Shown: positions 51,221 through 59,755, numbered from the stretch's first letter. The stretch: 64,000 nt of DNA from Bacteroidales bacterium (GCA_017459075.1 JAFUDQ010000017.1:1-64000), one strand, 5' to 3'. Numbers and translations: made by a program. The notes: generated from the letters alone by a model not told the origin.

Positions 51221-51759
51221 TGGAGATTACCCTCACAGAACTGCTGGCCAGCAGGGACGCACGGGTAGAGCATCAGAAGAAGCTCGCGAGAGAATTCCCG
51301 CGGGCTTCTTTAATATGTTTTACCGTAATTCTTCCTGGTTCCGTCAAAAGGGACGACCGGTCCCTCACCGTCGCCAAAGCCGGTGTCCATGCCATCCGGC
51401 AAACTTTTCAAACTTGTCATTCTGAACGAAGTGAAGAATCTCTTATCCTATATCAGGAGGAAAGGGACCTTGTGACGGGGTTTGAGGCGTACTTCGTGGT
51501 GGATTTACCGGCTGTGGATGTCAAGAGAATTTGCTGCGAAATCGAAGACAATCACCCCCTTGGCCGTCTAATGGACATCGATGTCATTGCAGGACCGGAA
51601 ATCCGGCCGCTGAGCCGGGCGGAAAGCGGACTGCCTGAGCGCCGCTGCCTCTTATGCGAAAAACCCGCACGCGAATGCATGCGGGCTCACAGACATACTC
51701 AGGCAGAACTACACGCCGCCATCGACACTTTAATAAAATATGCCGGCAAGCCTGAATAA
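51220..51759 (+). CDS. citX: Apo-citrate lyase phosphoribosyl-dephospho-CoA transferase with an in-frame repeat insertion
   Basis: 179 residues. Transfers the prosthetic group to CitD. Seen: L-L-A-S-R-D-A-R-V-x-H-Q near the start, V-I-L-P-G-S-V-K, R-R-C-L-L-C-E-K-P-A-R-E-C-M-R and H-T-Q-A-E-L, all CitX marks. Odd: residues about 65-76 (C-H-S-E-R-S-E-E-S and neighbours) are encoded by a REP-like repeat and are unrelated to the family. The reading frame is kept, so the protein may still work, with a surface insertion. The start overlaps the citF stop. Convergent with the ROK gene. Confidence 0.9.
   Translation: MEITLTELLASRDARVEHQKKLAREFPRASLICFTVILPGSVKRDDRSLTVAKAGVHAIRQTFQTCHSERSEESLILYQEERDLVTGFEAYFVVDLPAVDVKRICCEIEDNHPLGRLMDIDVIAGPEIRPLSRAESGLPERRCLLCEKPARECMRAHRHTQAELHAAIDTLIKYAGKPE
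51414..51442. repeat. REP-like repeat block E inside citX (single unit)
   Basis: One right-arm unit, TTGTCATTCTGAACGAAG followed by TGAAGAATCTC. In frame in citX it reads C-H-S-E-R-S-E-E-S, a peptide seen whenever this repeat family is translated in this phase. No left arm, no tandem. Confidence 0.88.
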
Positions 51760-51775
51760 AGGCGCCGGCAAACAA

Positions 51776-52663
51776 TTAAAGAAACAAGGATGCTGCTCCA
51801 AGCATTGCGGCTTTGTCCAAAAGGACAGAGCCTTTTACGTCTACAGTCAGGCCAACCTGGCCGTAAGCCCTCTGGAGGGCCTGCATAAAGAGCGGCAGGC
51901 TCCTGGAAATATTGCCACCAAGAACAAGAGTACGGCTGTTAAACTTATTCAGCCATGGCGTTGTAAACTCTGCCAGGCGGTAACCAAACTCATTGAAAAG
52001 CTGCTTTGCGGCATCATCGAACTCAAAACGCATTGCAACATCCTTTGCACCCTGAACCTGCTTACCGGTAAGCTCACTGTAACGCCCTACAACCCAGCGG
52101 GTGGAGAAAGCTTCATCCACTATACCCTCATGGAAGGGGAGATTCCAGACTTCCCCTCCCGGGGGAACAGAGTCTCCGCTGCGGACAATGGTGTGGTTGG
52201 CGATGAATCCTGAACCTACACCTGTACCAAGGGTAAGGACAATCACGCGGTCTATATTCTTGGCTGCGCCAAAACTGCTCTCTCCCAGGGCGAAAGCACC
52301 TGCATCGTTAACGAACTTAAACTCCAAATCCTTAAATTCCAGCAGTCTGGCGGCAAGGGTCTGGCCGATGTTTATTCCATAAATAGCCTGGAATTTATGC
52401 TCCATCCAGGAAATGCCCTTGTCATAGTCAAAAGGCCCCGGGAAAGCCATTCCAATCTGTTTCACCGGCAGGCCGGACTCGTTAATGAGCAGGCGGAGGT
52501 TCTCTGTCCATGCAGAAAAAATAACCTCTGCCGGAGAGGTATGGTCTACATCGGTCGTGACGGGATGTCCTACGATAACGCCTTCTTCCAGGTCTACAAC
52601 GGCAGAAGTAATGTGGCTGCCACCAATGTCAACGCCAATTGCGTATTTCTTTTCAGGATTCAT
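51776..52663 (-). CDS. ROK-family sugar kinase/regulator-like protein (second copy)
   Basis: 295 residues. N-terminal I-G-V-D-I-G-G-S-H-I-T phosphate loop, catalytic Asp in F-V-N-D-A-G-A-F-A-L-G-E, L-G-T-G-V-G-S-G adenosine loop, and a late L-V-L-G-G-N-I-S. The ROK zinc Cys cluster is missing (G-G-E-V-W-N-L-P-F instead), so it is not a classic glucokinase; no DNA-binding domain either, so a kinase is favoured over a repressor. Alone on the minus strand, convergent with citX and divergent from feoAB. Its own promoter reads TATATTTG leftward at 52711-52718. Substrate unknown. Confidence 0.88.
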   Translation of the reverse strand: MNPEKKYAIGVDIGGSHITSAVVDLEEGVIVGHPVTTDVDHTSPAEVIFSAWTENLRLLINESGLPVKQIGMAFPGPFDYDKGISWMEHKFQAIYGINIGQTLAARLLEFKDLEFKFVNDAGAFALGESSFGAAKNIDRVIVLTLGTGVGSGFIANHTIVRSGDSVPPGGEVWNLPFHEGIVDEAFSTRWVVGRYSELTGKQVQGAKDVAMRFEFDDAAKQLFNEFGYRLAEFTTPWLNKFNSRTLVLGGNISRSLPLFMQALQRAYGQVGLTVDVKGSVLLDKAAMLGAASLFL

Positions 52664-52710
52664 ATGTTAAATAGTGTTGATATTCAGTAAAACTGTACTC
52701 TAAACCGTTA

Positions 52711-52718
52711 CAAATATA
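52711..52718 (-). promoter_or_regulatory. -7 promoter element of the second ROK gene
   Basis: Reads TATATTTG on the minus strand, 48 bases before the ROK start, full consensus. No clear -33 TTTG. Confidence 0.5.
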
Positions 52719-52774
52719 GCAATATTGGATTAAAATCCCAATAAATGGGGATGGAGCGGCAATGGAAAATACTT

Positions 52775-52782
52775 TAATTTTG
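52775..52782 (+). promoter_or_regulatory. -7 promoter element of feoAB
   Basis: TAATTTTG, full consensus, 68 bases before the feoAB start. The leader contains CGGGGCAACCCGGG (52801-52814), which can fold into a small hairpin. No Fur or DtxR box could be recognised with confidence. Confidence 0.5.
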
Positions 52783-52849
52783 CAACGCAAAATTACGGGA
52801 CGGGGCAACCCGGGTCCTGAAACAGAAACAAAAGAACAGAAACCGCATA

Positions 52850-55306
52850 ATGTTATTAGCAGAACTTGGAACCGGAAGTACCGGCGTAATAGCTAAGGTA
52901 AATGGCCACGGAAGCTTCCGGAAAAGACTTATAGAAATGGGCTTCATCGCCGGAAAGAAGGTGAAAGTGGTGCTTAACGCTCCGCTGCAGGACCCTATCG
53001 AATATGAAATAATGGGATACAAGCTGTCCCTCAGGAGGGAAGAAGCCAGGATGATAGAAGTCATCGGCGAAGAAGAAGCCCGTGAATATCTTGGCAAGTC
53101 GGCAGGGGATACCGCCCCGATTCCCTCTGGGGAACCGTATGCAGAGACGGCAATCCAGCTTGAGATGGAAGACCTGGCAGACAAGCGTCACCGCCAGATA
53201 AGGGTGGCCCTGGTCGGCAATCCCAACTGCGGCAAGACCTCCCTCTTCAATGTCGCCTCTGGCAGCCGTGAGCATGTAGGAAACTACAGCGGCGTCACCG
53301 TAGATGCCAAGGAAGGAAAATTCTCCTGGAAAGGCTTCGAAATCGTGCTTGTAGACCTGCCTGGCACATATTCGCTATCGGCATACAGTCCTGAAGAACT
53401 CTATGTCAGGCGGGCGCTTACGGACAAGACTCCGGATGTCGTAATCAACGTAGTGGACGCTTCCAACATAGAAAGGAACCTCTATCTGACCACTCAGATA
53501 ATCGACATGAACCTCAGGACGGTTATCGCCCTGAATATGTACGATGAGCTTATTTCCAAAGGCGATGAAATTGATACGGTTCAGCTTGGAAAGCTCTTCG
53601 GAGTGCCTGTGTGCCCCACAATCAGCAGGAACGGAGAGGGCATCGGCCAGTTGTTTGACACGGTGCTTGAAGTCTATAAGGGTGCAGATCCTTCCATCGC
53701 CAGGCATATCCACATAAACCATGGCCCGGAGCTGGAGCAGAGCATAGACCGCATCAAACTGATGCTCCAGCGCGACGCCTCCCTGCGTACAAAATTCTCT
53801 ACCAGATACCTGGCTATCAAGTATTTGGAACATGACTCGGATATAGAAAAAATCCTTGAGACCCTGCCATTCGCGGAAGAACTCAATAAGGCTCGCGCCC
53901 AAGAGGATGCCCGCATAAAAGAAGTCCTTGACACAGACTGCGAATCGGCTATAGTAGACGCCAAATACGCCTTTATAAACGGCGCTCTTACAGAGACTTA
54001 CAGGGAGCACAGGGACCTTAGGCCCAAGCGCACTGTAACGGATAAAATTGATGCTGTCGTAGCCAACAAATGGGCTGCGTTCCCGATTTTCATCCTTTTG
54101 CTTTATATTATCTTCCAGGCCACCTTCACCCTTGGCCAGTACCCTATGGACTGGATTGACGCCGGCGTTGCGTGGCTGGGTGATACCCTTGGCGGCCTTA
54201 TGTCCGACGGCTGGCTCAAAAACCTTGTCGTAGACGGAGTCATCGCCGGCGTTGGCAGTGTGCTTGTCTTCCTGCCTAACATCCTGATACTCTATTTCTT
54301 CATCTCCCTGTTGGAAGATTCCGGCTACATGGCCAGAGCCGCCTTCATCGTGGATAAAATGATGCACAGGCTTGGCCTTCACGGCAAGAGTTTTATACCG
54401 ATGGTGATGGGTTTTGGCTGCAACGTTCCTGCCATCATGGCTTGCAGGACTATAGAGAGCCGCAAAAGCCGCCTTATCACTATATCTATCATCCCGTTCA
54501 TGGCCTGCGCCGGCCGCCTGCCAATATTTGTGCTCTTTGCGGGGGCCTTCTTCCCCGGCAACGCTCCGCTGGTGCTGCTTGGAATTTACCTGCTTGGCAT
54601 CATCCTGGCCATCCTTTCCGCCATGGTTATCAAGCGTTTTGTGAAGGACGATGACCTCCCGTTTGTGATGGAACTCCCGCCTTACCGCGTTCCTACGGCC
54701 AAGGCTATCTGGCGCCACACCTGGGAAAAGGGCCGGCAGTATCTTCAGAAGATGGCCACGACTATCCTGCTCTGCTCCATTGTGATTTGGTTCCTCGGAT
54801 ACTTCCCCCGCAGTCAGGAACTCACCGCTGCAACTGAGGTTTATCAGGAGACATTCTCTGATGCCGATGCTGCCAGGGTGAACGACTTGTATGAACAGCA
54901 ACAGGCGAATTCTTACATTGGCCGGCTTGGAAGGGCTGTCGAGCCTGTTCTCGCGCCTATGGGCATCAATTGGAAGATGGGGGTAAGCTTGCTAACGGGT
55001 GTGGCTGCCAAAGAGCTGGTAGTCAGCTCGTTGGGTGTAATGTATTCGCAAGGGGCGAAGATTTCCCAGGGTGAAGACCTTGAAGACGATACGGCTCTTC
55101 AGTCGGCTCTTGCCCTGGATATCAGTTGGCCTACCGCCCTGGCTTTCATGGTCTTTGTACTGCTGTACTTTCCATGCATTGCCACCTTCGTTGCCATCAA
55201 ACACGAAACCCACAGCTGGAAATGGGCTGCCGGCACCTGCGCCTACACCATGCTCATCGCCTGGCTGATGTCCTTCCTCACCTACACAATCTTCACTGCC
55301 TTCTGA
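52850..55306 (+). CDS. feoB: Fused ferrous iron transporter FeoA-FeoB
   Basis: 818 residues. Residues 1-75: FeoA SH3-like domain (G-S-T-G-V-I-A-K-V, R-K-R-L-I-E-M-G-F, L-R-R-E-E-A). About 115 on: FeoB G domain with G1 G-N-P-N-C-G-K-T, G3 D-L-P-G-T-Y-S-L, G4 N-M-Y-D and V-V-D-A-S-N. The membrane part follows, with two gate repeats (V-F-L-P-N-I-L-I-L-Y-F and G-F-G-C-N-V-P-A-I-M-A), and a C-terminal helix group. Imports Fe2+ across the inner membrane. FeoA-FeoB fusion is usual in Bacteroidales. Single-gene unit. Confidence 0.97.
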   Translation: MLLAELGTGSTGVIAKVNGHGSFRKRLIEMGFIAGKKVKVVLNAPLQDPIEYEIMGYKLSLRREEARMIEVIGEEEAREYLGKSAGDTAPIPSGEPYAETAIQLEMEDLADKRHRQIRVALVGNPNCGKTSLFNVASGSREHVGNYSGVTVDAKEGKFSWKGFEIVLVDLPGTYSLSAYSPEELYVRRALTDKTPDVVINVVDASNIERNLYLTTQIIDMNLRTVIALNMYDELISKGDEIDTVQLGKLFGVPVCPTISRNGEGIGQLFDTVLEVYKGADPSIARHIHINHGPELEQSIDRIKLMLQRDASLRTKFSTRYLAIKYLEHDSDIEKILETLPFAEELNKARAQEDARIKEVLDTDCESAIVDAKYAFINGALTETYREHRDLRPKRTVTDKIDAVVANKWAAFPIFILLLYIIFQATFTLGQYPMDWIDAGVAWLGDTLGGLMSDGWLKNLVVDGVIAGVGSVLVFLPNILILYFFISLLEDSGYMARAAFIVDKMMHRLGLHGKSFIPMVMGFGCNVPAIMACRTIESRKSRLITISIIPFMACAGRLPIFVLFAGAFFPGNAPLVLLGIYLLGIILAILSAMVIKRFVKDDDLPFVMELPPYRVPTAKAIWRHTWEKGRQYLQKMATTILLCSIVIWFLGYFPRSQELTAATEVYQETFSDADAARVNDLYEQQQANSYIGRLGRAVEPVLAPMGINWKMGVSLLTGVAAKELVVSSLGVMYSQGAKISQGEDLEDDTALQSALALDISWPTALAFMVFVLLYFPCIATFVAIKHETHSWKWAAGTCAYTMLIAWLMSFLTYTIFTAF

Positions 55307-55330
55307 CGCTGACAATTCAGGATATTTTCC

Positions 55331-55338
55331 TAAATTTG
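55331..55338 (+). promoter_or_regulatory. -7 promoter element of the SMR-like/LolA/MMPL operon
   Basis: TAAATTTG, full consensus, 27 bases before the first start codon. The 59-base gap after feoAB has no convincing terminator. Confidence 0.5.
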
Positions 55339-55365
55339 CATGTTTTTAGAATTTAGAGATTGATT

Positions 55366-55722
55366 ATGGTTGGAATGTTACCGATATGTTTGTTGCAGTG
55401 CTTGTTTTTGTGTGGTGGGCAGGTGATGCTGAAGTTGGCGCTGGCAAATTCGGGAAAATTTGAGTTCACTTGGAAATACTTCGTTTCACAACTGGATAAC
55501 TGGTGGTTTCTTGGCTGCGGAATTTCCTTCCTCCTCGCCGGAGGCCTGTGGCTTTACATCCTCAAGAACTTCCCCCTGAGCCTGGCCTACACCGTATCGC
55601 ATTTCAGCTACGTATTCGGGATGTTCGCCGCCATTTTAATCTTCAAGGAAACCATCACCTGGGTGCAATGGATAGGCGTAATCCTTGTTTTCCTTGGAAC
55701 AGTATTAGTCACGCTGAAATGA
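55366..55722 (+). CDS. Small four-helix SMR/EamA-like membrane protein
   Basis: 118 residues from the ATG at 55366 (a TTG six bases earlier is unlikely). Four hydrophobic segments (about 3-22, 45-66, 70-90 and 97-117) with L-S-L-A-Y-T-V-S-H-F-S-Y-V-F-G and the final E-T-I-T-W-V-Q-W-I-G-V-I-L-V-F-L-G, the DMT/SMR layout. Size and sequence are closer to ArnE/ArnF-type lipid-linked flippase partners than to drug exporters. Its stop overlaps the LolA-like start (ATGA), which ties it to lipid trafficking for the pigment cluster (inference). Confidence 0.8.
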   Translation: MVGMLPICLLQCLFLCGGQVMLKLALANSGKFEFTWKYFVSQLDNWWFLGCGISFLLAGGLWLYILKNFPLSLAYTVSHFSYVFGMFAAILIFKETITWVQWIGVILVFLGTVLVTLK

Positions 55723-56213
55723 GACGCTGCCTTTTTTCAATAATAATTCTTCTGCTCACAGGCATCATCGCCTTTGGGCAGAACGTCACAGTAGATGACA
55801 TAATCGCCGCGAACAAGCCGGAGCAATTCTCCGCCGCCTTTGTGCAGACCAAGCACTCCTCCCTACTGAAAGACAACCTTGTAAGCAAGGGCAGCATCGT
55901 CCTCACAAAGCCCGGGAAAATACATATTGAAATGACAGCCCCGGAGGCGAAAGTATCTGATTATGACTCATTTGAAGAGATGAAAGGCTTTGGCCGCCGC
56001 AGCCCGTCGGAGAAAGATTTTGACATCACCCTCCTTGAGGGAGACGGCTACATCCTGAAGATGATCCCCCGCCGCAGCGCCCTTCGCCAGGCATTTACGC
56101 AAATAGTGGTTTATGTCAATGTCAACACCCTCATAGTCAATAAGATAATTGTTTATTCCCGCGGTGGCGACGTCACCACTTTGGAATTCTCTGATATAAA
56201 GACGGTAAAATGA
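55719..56213 (+). CDS. LolA-like outer-membrane lipid/lipoprotein carrier protein
   Basis: 164 residues from the ATG at 55719 that overlaps the previous stop. Signal peptide M-R-R-C-L-F-S-I-I-I-L-L-L to about F-G-Q. A LolA-type half-barrel: F-S-A-A-F-V-Q-T-K, V-S-K-G-S-I-V-L-T-K-P-G-K-I-H-I-E and I-L-K-M-I-P. Carries a hydrophobic cargo across the periplasm. In aryl-polyene and flexirubin clusters a LolA-like protein is typically coded beside an MMPL exporter, as here. Not likely to be the housekeeping LolA. Confidence 0.85.
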   Translation: MRRCLFSIIILLLTGIIAFGQNVTVDDIIAANKPEQFSAAFVQTKHSSLLKDNLVSKGSIVLTKPGKIHIEMTAPEAKVSDYDSFEEMKGFGRRSPSEKDFDITLLEGDGYILKMIPRRSALRQAFTQIVVYVNVNTLIVNKIIVYSRGGDVTTLEFSDIKTVK

Positions 56214-58915
56214 AGGACTTTATCCTGAAGGTATATGATTATTTCAGCGTAAACAAAGGAAAAGCGGCGGCCCTGCTGGTTGCCATAATCCTTGTTTGCA
56301 TCTTCTTCATTTTAAGGTCGAACTTCTCTGAAGACATATCCACTTTCCTGCCTCACAGCGAAAAGACGGAAAAGTATCAGGACGTTTATAAATACCTGGC
56401 CAGCAGTAAAATAGCCGTCTTCTTCCGAGGTGAATCAGAAGACGAAATACGTGAGGCGATGGATGCTTTTTCCTCCGCCGTCAGGGAAAAGGGCGCCGGG
56501 CAAATCAGTGGCGATGCCGCCATGGATATCGACATTGATAAAGTTGTGGAATACATCGGCAAGAACGCCCCCGTTCTGCTGTCCGGGGCCGATATCGCCC
56601 GTGCGGATTCACTTCTTGAAGTAAAAGATTATATCCCTTCAAGGTTGGCGGAACTGAAAAACAGCCTTTACGGATTCGGCTCCACCTTATCTACAAATTA
56701 TCTAAGGCACGACCCTCTGGGCCTTTTCCTTCCCGCTTTGGAGAAATTGCAAGCTCTCAATCCCCTGAAACAGGGACATTATGAAGACGGATATATTTTT
56801 ACGGAAGACGGCGGCACCGGAATACTGTTCCTTGATTCGCCCGCCGGCGGCACAGAGACATCGGACAACCGCATTTTCCTGGACAAACTGAACACAGCGA
56901 AACTGGAAACATCGGCAGAGTGTCCGGAGGTTGAGATCTTTTCCACCGGAGCGCCGGAAGTGGCCGTTACCAATGCCGATTGCATAAGGACCGACGCCAT
57001 GTGGACGCTTGCGCTGGCGATGCTTATCATCATCACGCTTTTGTGGCTGAGTTTCAAGCGTTTGGCCGATGTCTTCTGGATATTCGCGACGATACTCTTC
57101 GGTGTCCTCTTTTCTCTTGGGGTATATGCCTCCGTCAGCAGTTCAGTGAGCCTAATCATAGTAGGAATCTGCACCGTGATAATGGGGCTTGCCGCCAATT
57201 ATCCCATTCATTTTGCGGACCACCTGAAATATCAGCCGGATAAGCGAAAGGCTCTTGCAGAGCAGGTGAATCCGCTGCTTGTTGGCAACATAACCACCGT
57301 GGGCGCCTTCCTGTCCCTGCTGTTGCTGCGCTCCCAGGCAATGCACGACTTTGGAATTGTAGGGGCGATAACCTTGGTGTGCACGATAGTGTTCGTGCTT
57401 GTTTTCCTGCCGGTATTCTTGCCCGTTCCTTCCAAGCCGCGAAAGACTCTGGAACTTAATATTTTCAGGAATGTAAAAGTCGAGGGCCCTGCCCGGGGCT
57501 TTCTTGTGGCGGCCTTTCTTGCCCTTACGTTGTTCTTTGCATGGAAGAGTACTAGCGTTTCTTTTGATGCCGATATCAGCCACATAAATTATATGACCGA
57601 TGAGCAGAAGGAGGGCTTTGCCATCCTCTCATCCCTTACGAGTAAAAACAGCTCAGAGTCAACGCTTTACATAGTGTCTGAAGGCGATGATGCCGAAGCA
57701 GCCTTGCAGGCCGACGAGGCCGCCCCGGGCGCGGCCCGGAGGATTTCCCTGCTTGTTCCTTCCAAAAAGACTCAGGAAGAGAGAATTGCGGCCTGGAATG
57801 CGTTCAAGGAGCGTCATCCCGGCCTTGAAAAGTCACTTAAAACCGAGGCAGGAACGGCAGGTTTCACTGACGAAGCCTTTGAGCCTTTTTATGCCACTTT
57901 GGGACAGGATTTTCAGCCGCAGGATGCTGATTATTTCCAGGGAATAATCTCCGCCGTGGGACAGCAAATGTTTTTTAAGGAAGAAGGTAAAACAATAATT
58001 ATCAGTTATTTGGACGTTCCTAAAGAGGAAACGGAAACCATAACCGAAACCCTTTCGGCCACTCTGCCGGGGCAGTCCTTTGTCTTTTCCCAAAACGGGA
58101 TGACAGCGAAGCTTATCGGCGGCTTGTCAGATGACTTCAATAACATCGGCTTTATCTGCGGAGCCATCGTCTTCATCTTCCTTTTGCTCAGCTTCCGGCG
58201 GGTGGAAATCACGCTTCTGGCCTTCCTCCCCCTGGCTATAGGCTGGCTGTGGATTCTTGGAATGATGAGTCTTCTGGACATCAAATTCAATATCGTCAAT
58301 TTTATCCTGGCCTCCTTCATCTTCGGCCAGGGCGATGATTACACGATTTTTATAACGGAAGGCCTGATTTATGAGTATGCGACCGGCAAAAAGATACTGT
58401 CGTCATATAAAAATGCTGTAGCCCTTAGTGCGATAATAATGTTCGTGGCCATTGGCGTTCTTATTCTGTCAAGGCATCCGGCGCTAAGGTCACTTGCGGA
58501 ACTGACGATTGTGGGGATGTTCACTGTTGTTGTGATGGCGTGGTTCGTGCCTCCGATTGTTTTCAGGCTTCTTCTTAAGTACAAGCAGTACCGCCTGCGT
58601 AAGTGCCTTGCAAAGAGCCATGAGGGTGGTGCTGCAAGTTTTGCAGACGACGTCCGTCTGGAGTATTTGTACAAGGGCCATGAGGCTGGGCAGGAGTGCC
58701 GTAAAGTCTTGTGTAAGAGTACTTTTGAAAAGATAGACAACCTCCCTTCAGGTACGGCTGAGGTTCACGACGCCGGCTATGGTGTTTATGCCCTTCTTCT
58801 TGCCCTCACTCGTAAGGATATTACGGTTTATGCATACGAAGAGGATGAGGACAAGTTTCTGACCGCCTCCCGCTGCTCCCTCCGCCCCCGGAACCTCATC
58901 TGGAAACAGGCCTGA
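56210..58915 (+). CDS. MMPL/RND-superfamily lipid exporter of the polyene cluster
   Basis: 901 residues starting in the LolA stop (ATGA). Two homologous halves: TM1 near 20-38, a periplasmic loop, five TMs (about 260-410), then TM7 near 445, a second loop and five TMs (about 640-810). Key transport residues sit in G-Q-G-D-D-Y-T-I-F-I-T-E (second half). Moves lipid or polyene cargo outwards. The last 90 residues, after the final helix, are soluble: A-E-V-H-D-A-G-Y-G-V-Y-A-L-L-L-A-L and V-Y-A-Y-E-E-D-E-D-K-F resemble the SAM-binding start of a methyltransferase, but it stops about 50 residues in, so it is not a full enzyme. A terminator follows. Confidence 0.85.
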   Translation: MKDFILKVYDYFSVNKGKAAALLVAIILVCIFFILRSNFSEDISTFLPHSEKTEKYQDVYKYLASSKIAVFFRGESEDEIREAMDAFSSAVREKGAGQISGDAAMDIDIDKVVEYIGKNAPVLLSGADIARADSLLEVKDYIPSRLAELKNSLYGFGSTLSTNYLRHDPLGLFLPALEKLQALNPLKQGHYEDGYIFTEDGGTGILFLDSPAGGTETSDNRIFLDKLNTAKLETSAECPEVEIFSTGAPEVAVTNADCIRTDAMWTLALAMLIIITLLWLSFKRLADVFWIFATILFGVLFSLGVYASVSSSVSLIIVGICTVIMGLAANYPIHFADHLKYQPDKRKALAEQVNPLLVGNITTVGAFLSLLLLRSQAMHDFGIVGAITLVCTIVFVLVFLPVFLPVPSKPRKTLELNIFRNVKVEGPARGFLVAAFLALTLFFAWKSTSVSFDADISHINYMTDEQKEGFAILSSLTSKNSSESTLYIVSEGDDAEAALQADEAAPGAARRISLLVPSKKTQEERIAAWNAFKERHPGLEKSLKTEAGTAGFTDEAFEPFYATLGQDFQPQDADYFQGIISAVGQQMFFKEEGKTIIISYLDVPKEETETITETLSATLPGQSFVFSQNGMTAKLIGGLSDDFNNIGFICGAIVFIFLLLSFRRVEITLLAFLPLAIGWLWILGMMSLLDIKFNIVNFILASFIFGQGDDYTIFITEGLIYEYATGKKILSSYKNAVALSAIIMFVAIGVLILSRHPALRSLAELTIVGMFTVVVMAWFVPPIVFRLLLKYKQYRLRKCLAKSHEGGAASFADDVRLEYLYKGHEAGQECRKVLCKSTFEKIDNLPSGTAEVHDAGYGVYALLLALTRKDITVYAYEEDEDKFLTASRCSLRPRNLIWKQA

Positions 58916-58952
58916 ATCCTGCCATATTTATTGAGAGATGCCTTGCTAAAGG

Positions 58953-58981
58953 CCAAATACGATTGTATTTGGTATTTTTTT
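58953..58981 (+). terminator. Rho-independent terminator after the MMPL exporter gene
   Basis: Perfect 8-bp stem CCAAATAC / GTATTTGG with a GATT loop followed by TATTTTTTT. It divides the transport unit from the biosynthetic unit that begins at 59019. Partly overlaps the next promoter region (TATCTTTA at 58984-58991). Confidence 0.85.
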
Positions 58982-58983
58982 AC

Positions 58984-58991
58984 TATCTTTA
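58984..58991 (+). promoter_or_regulatory. Probable -7 element of the biosynthetic unit
   Basis: TATCTTTA, one base off consensus, 28 bases before the reductase start, with a TTG at 58963 in the -33 position inside the terminator loop/stem. Confidence 0.45.
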
Positions 58992-59018
58992 CAAGTTGAT
59001 TAAAAAGATGCGACTGAA

Positions 59019-59750
59019 ATGAAATATATTCTTGTAACAGGTGGCTCAAGGGGTATTGGCAGGGCTGTATGCGTGCGGCTTGCGCGCATTGGCTTGCCGG
59101 TACTGATTAATTTCAAATCCAATGCCGATGCCGCCCGGGAAACCCTTTCACAGGTTGAGGCTGCAGGGGGCAGGGGAGAACTCTTTCCTTTTGATGTGGC
59201 AGACCAGGAGGCTGTGGACGCCGCCATCGACAAATGGGAGGCGGAGCATCCTGAAGACTACATTTCCATCCTTGTGAACAACGCCGGCATCAGGGACGAC
59301 AATGTCCTGTTCATGATGTCTGACGAGCAGTGGAAAAACGTGCTGGATACCACTCTGAACGGCTTTTTCTATCTTACAAGAAGACTTCTTAAGCATATGA
59401 TGCCCCGCAGGCGCGGCGGCCGCATAATCAACATAAGCTCCCTCTCCGGAGTAAAAGGCCTTCCTGGCCAGGTTAACTATAGTGCCGCCAAAGCCGGCCT
59501 TATCGGGGCAACCAAGGCTCTGGCACAGGAAGCCGCTCCAAGAGGGGTAACAGTAAATGCCGTCGCTCCCGGCTTTATTGAGACAGACATGACAGCCGGC
59601 CTCCCCAAGGAAGAACTGGTGAAAATGATTCCGGCAGGCCGCTTCGGCACACCTGAAGAGGTAGCTGCGGCTGTAGCCTTCCTTGCAAGCGACGAAGCCT
59701 CCTACATTACCGGGGAAGTAATTAACATAAACGGAGGCCTTTATACGTAA
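59019..59750 (+). CDS. 3-oxoacyl-ACP reductase (FabG-like SDR)
   Basis: 243 residues. NADPH-dependent reduction of the beta-keto group during polyene chain building. Seen: T-G-G-S-R-G-I-G (7-14) cofactor loop, N-N-A-G, catalytic S141, Y154 and K158 (Y-S-A-A-K) and the P-G-F-I-E-T motif. Standard SDR length. First gene of a unit with ketosynthase, methyltransferase, ACP, acyltransferase and dehydratase, so it is probably the cluster-specific reductase rather than the housekeeping FabG. Confidence 0.93.
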   Translation: MKYILVTGGSRGIGRAVCVRLARIGLPVLINFKSNADAARETLSQVEAAGGRGELFPFDVADQEAVDAAIDKWEAEHPEDYISILVNNAGIRDDNVLFMMSDEQWKNVLDTTLNGFFYLTRRLLKHMMPRRRGGRIINISSLSGVKGLPGQVNYSAAKAGLIGATKALAQEAAPRGVTVNAVAPGFIETDMTAGLPKEELVKMIPAGRFGTPEEVAAAVAFLASDEASYITGEVININGGLYT

Positions 59751-59755
59751 AATCT

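Noticed and set aside
53375-54901. A 508-codon open frame on the minus strand opposite feoAB
   Set aside because: It is antisense to a full-length, motif-complete FeoAB; the translation is His/Gly-rich with no domain, as expected from GC-biased codons.
55307-55365. Terminator after feoAB (AGGATATTTTCCT)
   Set aside because: A 5-bp stem with an A/T loop and no T-tract is too weak; it may be chance in an AT-rich promoter region.
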